Assembly (NCBI GenBank): GCA_019416685.1 | Contig: DXWV01000070.1 | Location: 86,808-112,925, forward strand | Direction of reading: 5' to 3' | DNA: 26,118 nt | Origin: Bacteroides sp. | GTDB taxonomy: Bacteria; Bacteroidota; Bacteroidia; Bacteroidales; Bacteroidaceae | Shown: positions 14,790 to 22,913 of the stretch, piece after piece | How positions within the stretch are numbered: the stretch's first letter is position 1 | Layout of the letters: each line of letters opens with the position of its first letter | The notes under the pieces: model-generated | The model's input: only the letters and a program-made list of their open reading frames with translations | Database searches by the model: none | Told to the model about the DNA's origin: nothing | Translations under genes and position numbers: made by a program

Positions 14790-17642
14790 ATGAAGAAATT
14801 ATTATCTCTTCCTCCGAATCTGGTGCACTGCTTTCATGAACTGGAAGAAGTAGATGCCTCAGAATGGTTTTGTACTTCCGATCCTGTTGGAGCAAAGTTA
14901 GGTTCGGGGGGCGGAACAACCTGGCTGTTGCAAGCATGCCACGAAAATTATGCTTCTAAAGAGTCTTTTTCAAACTGGTTGGGAGCTGAAAAACGAATTT
15001 TATTACATGCCGGAGGGCAGAGCCGGAGACTTCCGGGATATGCCCCTTCCGGGAAAATTCTTACGCCGATCCCTGTTTTCAGTTGGGAGCGTGGACAGAA
15101 GTTAGGACAGAATCTACTCTCTTTGCAATTGCCGCTTTATGAGAGAATCATGAGTATGGCTCCGGAGAATGTACATACATTGATAGCCAGCGGAGATGTA
15201 TATATCCGTTCGGAGAAACCCTTACAGGAGGTTCCTCAGGCCGATGTGGTATGTTATGGGCTTTGGGTCAATCCGTCATTAGCTACGCATCACGGAGTGT
15301 TTGTCTCTGATCGTAAGACACCGGATATTCTCGACTTTATGCTGCAAAAGCCCTCTCTTGCAGAATTGGAAGGACTGGCAAAAACACATCTGTTTTTAAT
15401 GGATATTGGGATATGGTTACTTAGTGACCGTGCTGTGGAACTACTGATGAAGCGTTCTCTTGATACTAATTCCGGAGAGATTACCTATTATGATCTTTAT
15501 TCAGATTATGGACTTGCATTAGGTAGTCATCCCAAAATAGAAGATGCCGAATTGAATAGTCTTTCCGTCGCTATACTGCCTTTACCCGGGGGAGAGTTTT
15601 ATCACTATGGCACGAGCCGTGAGTTAATCTCTTCTACATTGGTTGTACAGGATAAAGTGCGTGATCAGCGATTAATCATGCATCGTAAGGTAAAACCCAA
15701 TCCCGCCATCTTTGTACAAAATGCTTCTACCAGTATCTCTTTCTCTTCCGAAAATGCCAACTTATGGATTGAGAATAGTTATGTGGGGAAAGGTTGGAAA
15801 CTGGGATCTCGTCAGATTATTACCGGGGTACCGGAGAATGATTGGGAGATAACGGTGCCCGATGGTATTTGTTTGGACGTAGTTCCTATGGGAGAAGCCG
15901 GATTTGTGGCACGCCCATATGGACTGGATGACGTGTTTAAGGGTGCATTGGATTCATCCGGTACTCTGTTTACTGGTATTCCTTTTGTTGAATGGATGGA
16001 ACAGCGTGGCATTACTTGGAATGACATTCAGGGGTGTACGGATGATTTACAAGCAGCTTCCATCTTTCCAATGACGGAGTCGGTTGATGAACTTGGTATA
16101 TTGCTGCGTTGGATGACAACGGAACCTAATCTGGCAGAAGGACGTGTGTTGTGGCTGAACTGTATGAAGTTCTCTGCTGATGAAATATCTGCCCGTGCCA
16201 ATCTGCAACGGCTTTATACTCAGCGTACTACTTTCCGGAGGGAGAATTGGAAGGCTTTGTCAGACAATTATGAGAAGAGTGTTTTCTATCAGCTCGATTT
16301 GGAAGATGCTGCCCACGAATTTGTAAAGCTCGGACTTGAAGTACCTCAGGCATTACCGGATGATGCCGCACAGCTATTGCAAATGCACAATCGGATGTTG
16401 CGGGCGCGCGTGATGGAATTGAAAAATGATCCGGGCAGCAAGGAAGAAGAGAAAGAGGCGTTCAATCTTTTGCGAAATGGCTTATTGGGGCAGGTTTGCA
16501 AGCAGAAATGTAATCCAAAGCTGAATGTTTATTCCGATCAGATTGTATGGGGACGTAGTCCTGTACGTATCGACGTGGCCGGTGGCTGGACAGACACTCC
16601 TCCTTATTCGCTTTATTCGGGGGGAAATGTGGTGAATCTGGCTATTGAACTGAATGGGCAACCCCCTTTGCAGGTATACGTCAAAACTTGTAAAGAACCT
16701 CATATTGTACTTCGTTCCATAGATATGGGGGCAATGGAAGTAGTGAATACGTATGAAGAGTTGCAGGATTACCGCAAAATAGGTTCTCCTTTCTCTATTC
16801 CTAAAGCAGCATTGGCGCTGGCTGGCTTTGTTCCTCAGTTTTCGGAGGTACAATATGATTCTTTGAGGAAGCAGTTGCAAGCTTTCGGTGCCGGTATTGA
16901 AGTTACATTGCTTGCGGCTATACCGGCAGGTTCCGGACTGGGAACAAGTTCTATTCTTGCTTCTACTGCGTTGGGAGCAATTAATGATTTCTGTGGTTTG
17001 GCATGGGATAAGAATGAGATTTGTCGTTGTACATTGGTATTGGAGCAGTTGCTTACCACGGGAGGAGGCTGGCAGGATCAGTATGGTGGCGTTTTCTCCG
17101 GAGTTAAGTTGTTGCAAACAGAATCCGGATTTGACCAGACTCCGTTAGTGCGTTGGTTACCCGATCAGTTATTTACGAATCCTGAATACCGGGATTGTCA
17201 TTTGCTCTATTATACTGGCATAACCCGTACGGCAAAAGGTATTTTAGGAGAGATTGTTCGCTCTATGTTTCTTAATTCCGGGAAACATCTTGCTTTGCTA
17301 TCAGAGATGAAAATACATGCTTTGGATATGAATGAGGCTATTTTACGTGGTAACTTCGTAAATTACGGTAAGTTGGTAGGAAAGAGCTGGATACAGAATA
17401 AAGCACTTGATGCTGGTACAAATCCACCGGAAGTAGAAAAGATAATCCGTTTGATTGAAGATTATACTTTAGGGCATAAGTTGCCGGGAGCTGGTGGTGG
17501 CGGATATCTGTATATGGTTGCCAAAGATCCGCAGGCGGCCGTTCAGATTCGGCGGATACTTACAGAGTATGCCCCTAACCCTTGTGCACGTTTTGTAGAA
17601 ATGACTTTGTCTGACAAAGGGTTACAGGTATCAAGAAGTTAG
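14790..17642 (+). CDS. fkp: Bifunctional L-fucokinase / L-fucose-1-phosphate guanylyltransferase
   Basis: 950 residues, matching the known ~949-residue Fkp of Bacteroides fragilis. The N-terminal half is the fucose-1-phosphate guanylyltransferase: GAKLGSGGGTTWLL near residue 33 and LLHAGGQSRRLPGYAPSGK near 71. The C-terminal half is a GHMP-family kinase: substrate site DVAGGWTDTPPYSLYSGG near 597, ATP loop AAIPAGSGLGTSS near 709, and the GHMP motif 3 LPGAGGGGYLYM near 896. It phosphorylates L-fucose with ATP and then forms GDP-L-fucose from GTP in the cytoplasm. The product feeds fucosylation of capsular polysaccharides and O-glycoproteins, known in Bacteroides as a colonisation factor. It is the last gene of the run; an inverted-repeat element follows 28 nt after the stop. 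All key motifs look intact. Confidence 0.97.
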   Translation: MKKLLSLPPNLVHCFHELEEVDASEWFCTSDPVGAKLGSGGGTTWLLQACHENYASKESFSNWLGAEKRILLHAGGQSRRLPGYAPSGKILTPIPVFSWERGQKLGQNLLSLQLPLYERIMSMAPENVHTLIASGDVYIRSEKPLQEVPQADVVCYGLWVNPSLATHHGVFVSDRKTPDILDFMLQKPSLAELEGLAKTHLFLMDIGIWLLSDRAVELLMKRSLDTNSGEITYYDLYSDYGLALGSHPKIEDAELNSLSVAILPLPGGEFYHYGTSRELISSTLVVQDKVRDQRLIMHRKVKPNPAIFVQNASTSISFSSENANLWIENSYVGKGWKLGSRQIITGVPENDWEITVPDGICLDVVPMGEAGFVARPYGLDDVFKGALDSSGTLFTGIPFVEWMEQRGITWNDIQGCTDDLQAASIFPMTESVDELGILLRWMTTEPNLAEGRVLWLNCMKFSADEISARANLQRLYTQRTTFRRENWKALSDNYEKSVFYQLDLEDAAHEFVKLGLEVPQALPDDAAQLLQMHNRMLRARVMELKNDPGSKEEEKEAFNLLRNGLLGQVCKQKCNPKLNVYSDQIVWGRSPVRIDVAGGWTDTPPYSLYSGGNVVNLAIELNGQPPLQVYVKTCKEPHIVLRSIDMGAMEVVNTYEELQDYRKIGSPFSIPKAALALAGFVPQFSEVQYDSLRKQLQAFGAGIEVTLLAAIPAGSGLGTSSILASTALGAINDFCGLAWDKNEICRCTLVLEQLLTTGGGWQDQYGGVFSGVKLLQTESGFDQTPLVRWLPDQLFTNPEYRDCHLLYYTGITRTAKGILGEIVRSMFLNSGKHLALLSEMKIHALDMNEAILRGNFVNYGKLVGKSWIQNKALDAGTNPPEVEKIIRLIEDYTLGHKLPGAGGGGYLYMVAKDPQAAVQIRRILTEYAPNPCARFVEMTLSDKGLQVSRS

Positions 17643-17670
17643 TGCATTATTGTACGGTTTTGAGTGTATT

Positions 17671-17839
17671 TCACCACAGAGTAACACTGCGTTTAAATCT
17701 TTATTGAAACGCAGATGAACGCAGATTTTCGCAAAGGGAAACAAATCTAAGATAAAGAAGTACAGTCTTTTAATCTGTGTTAATCCGCGTTTCATCAGAT
17801 AAATAGTACTCTGTGAAACTCTGTGCGACTCTGTGGTGA
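17671..17839. repeat. Composite inverted-repeat element downstream of fkp
   Basis: Outer arms TCACCACAGAGT (17671-17682) and ACTCTGTGGTGA (17828-17839) are perfect complements. Inner arms at 17706-17727 and 17772-17793 (GAAACGCAGATGAACGCAGATT-type) match in about 18 of 22 positions. The right arm also holds three ACTCTGTG units at exact 10-bp spacing (17808, 17818, 17828). It sits between convergent genes, so it could act as a terminator in both directions, but it looks like a dispersed non-coding repeat family. Confidence 0.7.
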
Positions 17840-17894
17840 GTTTAGTTCATTCCTGATTGGTTATGTAAGTGAAAGTAATTTTCTCGTGATGATT

Positions 17895-18224
17895 TTATTT
17901 TCGTATGTGATGTGGCATCTCTTCCGGAAGTTCCATTGATATTTCTACCAGACCACCTACTATCCCTTCGTTAAACCAAGGTGTTTGATAGATCATTTTC
18001 TTGATGCCATTTTTCTCTATCGTGTAGGCATTACTGCCACCTGTTGCCAGCATCTCGCGTATCTTCTCCTGTGATTGTAGATTGTGGCAATCGAAAAGAT
18101 TCTTACCGATTAGATCACCGTGTTTGGCAAACGTTTTACATGCTTTATCATTCATAAAAAGGATAACTCCTTTGGTGTCACATACTGTGACGGCACAATT
18201 CATTTCTTTAGCCCATTCGTACAT
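17895..18224 (-). CDS. Single-domain PAS protein
   Basis: 109 residues forming one PAS domain and little else: sensory core start VTVCDTKGVILFMNDKACKTF, the GKNLFDCHN segment after it, and a closing beta strand GIVGGLVEISMEL. No kinase, cyclase or DNA-binding domain is attached, so it must act through a partner or as a ligand- or redox-responsive switch; four Cys are present (residues 10, 15, 29, 46). The start at 18224 has an AGGAG-like site about 11 nt upstream. A perfect TAnnTTTG box (TATCTTTG, 18257-18264, minus strand) precedes it. It converges on fkp and is not part of the genes to its right, which end in a terminator at 18288-18314. Confidence 0.82.
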   Translation of the reverse strand: MYEWAKEMNCAVTVCDTKGVILFMNDKACKTFAKHGDLIGKNLFDCHNLQSQEKIREMLATGGSNAYTIEKNGIKKMIYQTPWFNEGIVGGLVEISMELPEEMPHHIRK

Positions 18225-18256
18225 ATTGCTTATTCTCCTTTTTTAATTTTACTCAG

Positions 18257-18264
18257 CAAAGATA
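18257..18264 (-). promoter_or_regulatory. Putative -7 box of the PAS gene
   Basis: TATCTTTG read on the minus strand is an exact TAnnTTTG match, 33 nt before the ATG at 18224 and just behind the upstream terminator. A -33 box is not clear. Confidence 0.45.
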
Positions 18265-18287
18265 GCCCTATGATTCAAAAAAGGAAA

Positions 18288-18314
18288 GGGAGAAACCCTT
18301 TTAATGTTTCTCCC
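18288..18314 (-). terminator. Rho-independent terminator of the 21263-18343 gene group
   Basis: On the minus strand GGGAGAAAC, a 9-nt loop and GTTTCTCCC form a perfect 9-bp stem, followed by TTTCCTTTTTT. It lies 28 nt after the stop of the gene at 18343. Confidence 0.85.
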
Positions 18315-18342
18315 ATCTTAATTGGTTATTTCACATCGGCTA

Positions 18343-19308
18343 TCATCTCTCCGGATTCCAATCTTCCCATTGTGATTTGGAGCAAGTTCCTCCGTGATCG
18401 GTGATTGTTTTTCTGACTTGACACATTTTGGATTGTATATCTATTCTTCTCGTACGGTTATATTGATCTGGGTACGTGTTCATCTTTATCAATTGAGATT
18501 CATAGTCGTTATATGTTTTTTTTGATATTGAATAATTGCCCTGCATCCATTTTGTATTACGGTCCGATACTTTAGAATCTTTACTCTCTTTGCTTGAGCC
18601 GGAAGAAGAGTCATCTCCGGATGTTTCATAAGAAGATGAAGAATTAGAATTACTTGCTTTCGATTCCATAACTGCCATACCTACTGTACCGGCTACCACA
18701 CCTACTGCGCCGGCAACCATTCCTATTGACTTCCATGTTTTACTGCGGAATTTTATACCTATATTTAAGCAGATCCCGGGTTGTTTCTTTCCGTAGCCTC
18801 TGGGAAAAGGATTATTGAAAATTGGCAATTCAGATGAGATACCTACATTAAGCTTTTTATATTCGTAGGTTACTCTAAGATTTGCCCCTACTTCATAATC
18901 GTTGAAATCAACATTAGTACAAACATAAGGTCCTGCTGAAAAACGTATCTTCTGGTTCTTGGAAAGAGGAAGCTTATAACTGAATAATACTGGAACTTCA
19001 AAGAAGTGTTGGAAGCGATATTCTTCCCGGTCATAATAAAAAGGATCATCATAAAAGTAAAACTCACCGTCCTTGTCGTGCATTAATTTATACATAAATG
19101 AGGGTTGGATCGCAAATTTATCTCCGATTGCAATATCTAATCCTAATTCGGCATTGTAAACGTTGACATTGAATTTTTCTTCGATATCTTCGGAATCTTT
19201 ATAAAATTCTTTTCCTGCTCCTATTCTGAAATCCCATAATAGTTTTTCCTGCGAATAGGCCTGTAAACATAAGATAAACAATAAGTATGTACATAGTATT
19301 TTTTTCAT
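18343..19308 (-). CDS. Outer-membrane beta-barrel protein with glycine-zipper segment and C-terminal extension
   Basis: 321 residues. A signal peptide (KKILCTYLLFILCLQAYSQ) is followed by about 170 residues of alternating amphipathic strands ending in aromatic residues (FEVPVLFSYKLPL, IRFSAGPYV, GICLNIGIKFRS), typical of small PorT-like/porin-family outer-membrane barrels of Bacteroidota. Then comes a Gly/Ala hydrophobic stretch (GMVAGAVGVVAGTVGMAVM, a glycine zipper), a Ser-rich linker of about 35 residues, and a basic, Cys-containing tail of about 70 residues (ending SQWEDWNPER). Function is unknown; the tail may face the periplasm and bind a partner. It is 76 nt after the gene at 19385 and may be in its operon. 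Confidence 0.75.
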   Translation of the reverse strand: MKKILCTYLLFILCLQAYSQEKLLWDFRIGAGKEFYKDSEDIEEKFNVNVYNAELGLDIAIGDKFAIQPSFMYKLMHDKDGEFYFYDDPFYYDREEYRFQHFFEVPVLFSYKLPLSKNQKIRFSAGPYVCTNVDFNDYEVGANLRVTYEYKKLNVGISSELPIFNNPFPRGYGKKQPGICLNIGIKFRSKTWKSIGMVAGAVGVVAGTVGMAVMESKASNSNSSSSYETSGDDSSSGSSKESKDSKVSDRNTKWMQGNYSISKKTYNDYESQLIKMNTYPDQYNRTRRIDIQSKMCQVRKTITDHGGTCSKSQWEDWNPER

Positions 19309-19384
19309 ATGCAGATGATTAGTTTTGCGAGTCTTAATAAGGCTCTGGTTTATTACTTTTTGAGTTCAAACAAAAGAAAGTCTG

Positions 19385-20299
19385 CTATTGTACAATAACT
19401 TTACCTGTACTGATAGCCTTACCACCAGATACCACACTATAGATATACATCCCTTTCATACGGAGTGTCGGTACTTTAACTTCACCGCTTGTAATAGCCT
19501 GGCGATAAACCATGCGACCGCTTTGATCACACAATTCAATAAAATTACCGGAAGCTACGTTTTCTTCTCCTACTTCAATGGTGAATGTTTCGTTTGGATG
19601 TACCGGGTTAGGATAACTTTTGATTTCATCCATTTTAGTGAATTTAATGCCTGAACTATTGCCTTTTATTATTTTATAAAAAGTGGTAAGTGTTAGGTCA
19701 CTGCTACTGTGGGCACGTTTCTCGCTGAGTATATAATGGTTATCTCCCATTTTTACAACATTTAAGTATGAGTAAGGTTGGCTGGAACCGGGATAATCAG
19801 TAATTGCATCCGTTGGAATTTCTGTTAAGACCTTTCCATCTTCATCGAGGATCTCAGCTTTGGTCAGTTTCCATTCTTTTCGTTCGTAAGACTCACTATT
19901 TTCAACCGTATAGACATAGGTACCCCGAATATATTCCCATCTTTCATCATTATTGAAAAGTGTTTGAGTGGCAGGGCTTCCTTCTCCACCATCATGTTCT
20001 GCATTTACCATTTGGTATTCAATTAGTGAATATACGGTTGCTCCAATATCAAAAGACTGATTGTAATCATGTTCTACATCTTTTACTATGATATTTTTCA
20101 CATTGTGTATTTCGTCATTGTAAATACTGATTGTGCGGTCTGTTTTGTTTTCATTATCTAATATGGAAAAGAAGTAATCTTCATTTACGAAATTGTGAAT
20201 AAAGTAACAGGCCTTTTCGAATACTTGGGGTTCTCCAAAACTTTGCCCTTGCACATTTAAAGCTATTGCAGTAAATATGCCAAATAATAGTCTTTTCAT
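19385..20299 (-). CDS. Secreted protein with type-IX-like C-terminal domain (paralog 2)
   Basis: 304 residues: signal peptide ending LNVQGQ, a ~200-residue beta-rich region I do not recognise, then a C-terminal domain from SYPNPVHPNETFTI to GKVIVQ. That last part has the pattern of type IX secretion (Por) sorting domains: YPNP start, a GN-x-IEL-x-D-x-SG-R central strand, and a closing GKAISTGKVIVQ. It is a paralog of the next gene: about 72 of 77 C-terminal residues match, while the body matches only at roughly a third. Start at 20299, 61 nt after the paralog's stop, indicating an operon. Confidence 0.75.
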   Translation of the reverse strand: MKRLLFGIFTAIALNVQGQSFGEPQVFEKACYFIHNFVNEDYFFSILDNENKTDRTISIYNDEIHNVKNIIVKDVEHDYNQSFDIGATVYSLIEYQMVNAEHDGGEGSPATQTLFNNDERWEYIRGTYVYTVENSESYERKEWKLTKAEILDEDGKVLTEIPTDAITDYPGSSQPYSYLNVVKMGDNHYILSEKRAHSSSDLTLTTFYKIIKGNSSGIKFTKMDEIKSYPNPVHPNETFTIEVGEENVASGNFIELCDQSGRMVYRQAITSGEVKVPTLRMKGMYIYSVVSGGKAISTGKVIVQ

Positions 20300-20360
20300 T
20301 TGTTCTGTTTGTTTAAATAATTGTTGTAGAGTATTGATATATAAATGAGATTGATAGAAC

Positions 20361-21263
20361 TTATTGTACTATCACTTTACCTGTACTGATAGCCTTACCT
20401 CCAGATACTATATTATAGATATACATCCCTTTCATACGGCGTGTCGGTACTTTAACTTCACTGCTTGTGATAGCCTGGCGATAGACCATGCGACCGCTCT
20501 GATCACATAATTCAATGAAATTGCCGGAAGCTACATTTTCTTCTCCCACTTCGATAGTAAATGTTTCATTCTGGCGTACTGGATTGGGATAACTTTTAAA
20601 GCTGGCGGTTTTGGTGAAGCTTACACCCGATCCTCCTTTGCTTTTATTGAGTTTCCAATAGGTGGTGTTGTAAGCTGGTTCTCCGGGATCAACAGGGCCA
20701 TCGAGTTCTTCGTCATTCATTATGTAATAGTTATCGCCAATTTGAGTTAATTCAACCGATATCTCTAATTCATCATATGCAACATAGAACTCGATAGCTT
20801 CTACAGGGAGAGTACCTAATACTTCTCCGTCTTCATTGATAACTTCTGCTTTTTGAAGTATATATTCATATTGTTCTCCTGTTATCTGTTTTTTGATAGT
20901 ACAAAAAACATATTCTATTTTGTCATCGTCATTGAATAGATATTGGCTCAATAAGGAACCACTATAAGCATCATATCCGGTCAAATTATCCATGTCTAAA
21001 TTGACAATGCCATAAGCCATGTTATCTTCACGATTAAAAACGGCATTCTTTACGGTGAATTGTTTAGATTTCTGTAACTCATCATTATAAATATCTACAA
21101 TGTAATCTTTGTTACTTTCTGTAATGGTATACAGAAAAGGTTTGTCGACAAAAAAATGTGCGATTTCACTTCTTTCTCTTATCACTACCGGTGTATCGGT
21201 TAAACTCTGTCCTTGCACATTCAGAGCAAGTACAGTAAACATCCCAAGTAATAGCTTTTTCAT
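20361..21263 (-). CDS. Secreted protein with type-IX-like C-terminal domain (paralog 1)
   Basis: 300 residues from ATG at 21263; I prefer this to the 12-codon-longer frame because KKLLLGMFTVLALNVQGQ is then a proper signal peptide matching the paralog's. The body shares scattered motifs with the paralog (IYNDEL, KAEVINEDGEVL, GDNYYIM), and the C-terminal ~77 residues (SYPNPVRQNETF to GKVIVQ) are nearly identical. Likely exported to the periplasm or surface; binding partner unknown. A TAACTTTG box (21297-21304, minus strand), an exact TAnnTTTG match, lies 33 nt upstream and should start the group 21263-18343. Confidence 0.75.
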   Translation of the reverse strand: MKKLLLGMFTVLALNVQGQSLTDTPVVIRERSEIAHFFVDKPFLYTITESNKDYIVDIYNDELQKSKQFTVKNAVFNREDNMAYGIVNLDMDNLTGYDAYSGSLLSQYLFNDDDKIEYVFCTIKKQITGEQYEYILQKAEVINEDGEVLGTLPVEAIEFYVAYDELEISVELTQIGDNYYIMNDEELDGPVDPGEPAYNTTYWKLNKSKGGSGVSFTKTASFKSYPNPVRQNETFTIEVGEENVASGNFIELCDQSGRMVYRQAITSSEVKVPTRRMKGMYIYNIVSGGKAISTGKVIVQ

Positions 21264-21296
21264 AATAATGTTTGTTTTTATAATTAAAATGTGATA

Positions 21297-21304
21297 CAAA
21301 GTTA
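21297..21304 (-). promoter_or_regulatory. Putative -7 box for the 21263-18343 gene group
   Basis: TAACTTTG on the minus strand matches TAnnTTTG exactly, 33 nt before the ATG at 21263. A TTTG at 21317-21320 is only 12 nt away, too close for the usual 19-21 nt -33 spacing. Confidence 0.4.
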
Positions 21305-21686
21305 GGTGTTTATGTGCAAAGAATGAAACCCTATTTTGGGGAATGATGCTTGTTTGGATATATTCAAGGTCTATTGGTGCTTATTTAATGATTATGTTGC
21401 AAAAAAATATTGCTCGTTTGTATAACTTTTCTTTTTTGATAAGTAAATGTGTCTGAACAAAAGCCAAAGAGGTATTGTTCTATTTTGGGTGTGAGTTCAA
21501 TACACAATACGTGATATTTCGTTTAAACTATCATTCACACAGAGCTCTCACCAGTATATTTTACTGCTCAAAATGTGTATTTATTAATCTGTATCGGGAG
21601 GCGAAAGCCTGTTGTTTAATCGGAACTTTATGAGAAATAAAGAAGGATTTCTATGGCTATTATTAATTATTTAAATATTGTTATAT
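21305..21686. other. Intergenic leader region before the osmoprotectant transporter
   Basis: About 380 bp between divergent gene groups. A small GNRA-type hairpin, AGGC-GAAA-GCCT, lies at 21599-21610 in what should be the transporter mRNA leader. I see no clear TAnnTTTG box for the plus strand and no riboswitch I recognise. The last 30 bp before the ATG are almost pure A/T. Confidence 0.45.
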
Positions 21687-22913
21687 ATGAACAAAATAAA
21701 CATCAAAGATTTATACCTTATTTTTGGAAATGAGAAGCAGAAGGCACTTCGATTATTGAAAGAGGGGAGAAGCAAAGGCGAAATACTAAAAGCAACCGGA
21801 TGTACGGTTGCTGTGAAAGATGCAAACCTCTCGATTGACGAAGGAGAGATATTTGTCATCATGGGATTGTCAGGAAGTGGTAAATCTACCCTGCTGCGTT
21901 GTATCAACCGGCTGATAAAACCAACTTCGGGCGAAGTGGTAATCAATGGAACGGACATTGCTAAGGTATCCGATAAAGAATTGTTGCAGATACGGCGAAA
22001 GGAACTGGCTATGGTTTTTCAAAATTTCGGTTTGCTGCCCCATCGTACAGTACTGCATAATATCGCTTTCGGACTGGAACTACAGGGAGTGAAGAAGGAA
22101 GAAAGAGAACGAAAGGCTATGGAGAGTATGCAACTGGTAGGATTAAAAGGTTATGAGAATCAAATGGTAGGTGAATTGTCCGGCGGTATGCAGCAACGTG
22201 TGGGACTGGCACGTGCATTGGCTAATAATCCGGAGGTACTACTGATGGATGAAGCTTTCTCTGCTCTTGATCCGTTGATTCGTGTGCAGATGCAGGATGA
22301 ACTACTGGCTTTACAAGCCAAAATGAGAAAGACAATTGTATTTATTACCCACGATCTGAGTGAAGCTATTAAACTGGGAGACCGTATTGCTATAATGAAA
22401 GATGGAGAAATAGTACAGATCGGCACTTCGGAAGAGATTCTGACAGAACCTGCCAATGCTTATGTGGAACGTTTTGTTGAAAACGTGGACCGTAGTAAGA
22501 TTATTACGGCAGCTTCGGTGATGATTGATAAACCGCTGGTAGCACGTTTAAAGAAGGAAGGTCCGGAGGTGTTGATCCGTAAGATGCGCGAACGTAACTT
22601 GACGGTACTTCCAGTAGTGGATACCGGTAATGTATTGGTAGGAGAGGTTCGATTGAACGATTTGTTGAGGCTAAGAAAAGAGCAGGTAAAATCGATCGAT
22701 TCTGTGGTACACCATGAAGTACATTCTGTATTGGGAGATACGGTTCTTGAAGACATTTTGCCATTGATGACAAAAACCAACTCGCCTATTTGGGTGGTAA
22801 ATGAGAGCAGGGAGTTTGAAGGAGTAGTCCCATTGTCGTCTCTTATCATTGAGGTGACAGGAAAAGATAAAAAAGAAATTAATGAAATCATTCAAAACGC
22901 AATAGACTTATGA
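21687..22913 (+). CDS. proV: Glycine betaine/proline-type ABC transporter ATP-binding protein with CBS domains
   Basis: 408 residues from ATG at 21687 (a TTG three codons earlier is unlikely). Walker A GLSGSGKST, Q-loop MVFQNFGLLPHRTV, signature LSGGMQQRVGLARAL, Walker B VLLMDEAFSALD and switch His in FITHDLSEA are all intact. The N-terminal extension (FGNEKQKALRLLKEGRSKGEI) is typical of ProV/OpuAA. The C-terminal ~130 residues form a CBS-domain pair (ERNLTVLPVVDTGNVLVGEV, SPIWVVNESREFEGVVPL), the part that senses ionic strength or nucleotides in this family. It energises uptake of compatible solutes. Its stop overlaps the permease start (ATGA). Confidence 0.95.
   Translation: MNKINIKDLYLIFGNEKQKALRLLKEGRSKGEILKATGCTVAVKDANLSIDEGEIFVIMGLSGSGKSTLLRCINRLIKPTSGEVVINGTDIAKVSDKELLQIRRKELAMVFQNFGLLPHRTVLHNIAFGLELQGVKKEERERKAMESMQLVGLKGYENQMVGELSGGMQQRVGLARALANNPEVLLMDEAFSALDPLIRVQMQDELLALQAKMRKTIVFITHDLSEAIKLGDRIAIMKDGEIVQIGTSEEILTEPANAYVERFVENVDRSKIITAASVMIDKPLVARLKKEGPEVLIRKMRERNLTVLPVVDTGNVLVGEVRLNDLLRLRKEQVKSIDSVVHHEVHSVLGDTVLEDILPLMTKTNSPIWVVNESREFEGVVPLSSLIIEVTGKDKKEINEIIQNAIDL

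Noticed and set aside
16482..17117. Long minus-strand ORFs inside fkp, and similar ones within 6104-14413 and in nifJ
   Set aside because: They lie opposite genes with clear domain motifs, lack signal or domain features, and are codon-bias shadows.
21480..21686. Riboswitch or small RNA in the transporter leader
   Set aside because: Only one 4-bp GNRA hairpin is visible; no conserved riboswitch core or terminator-like alternative could be recognised.
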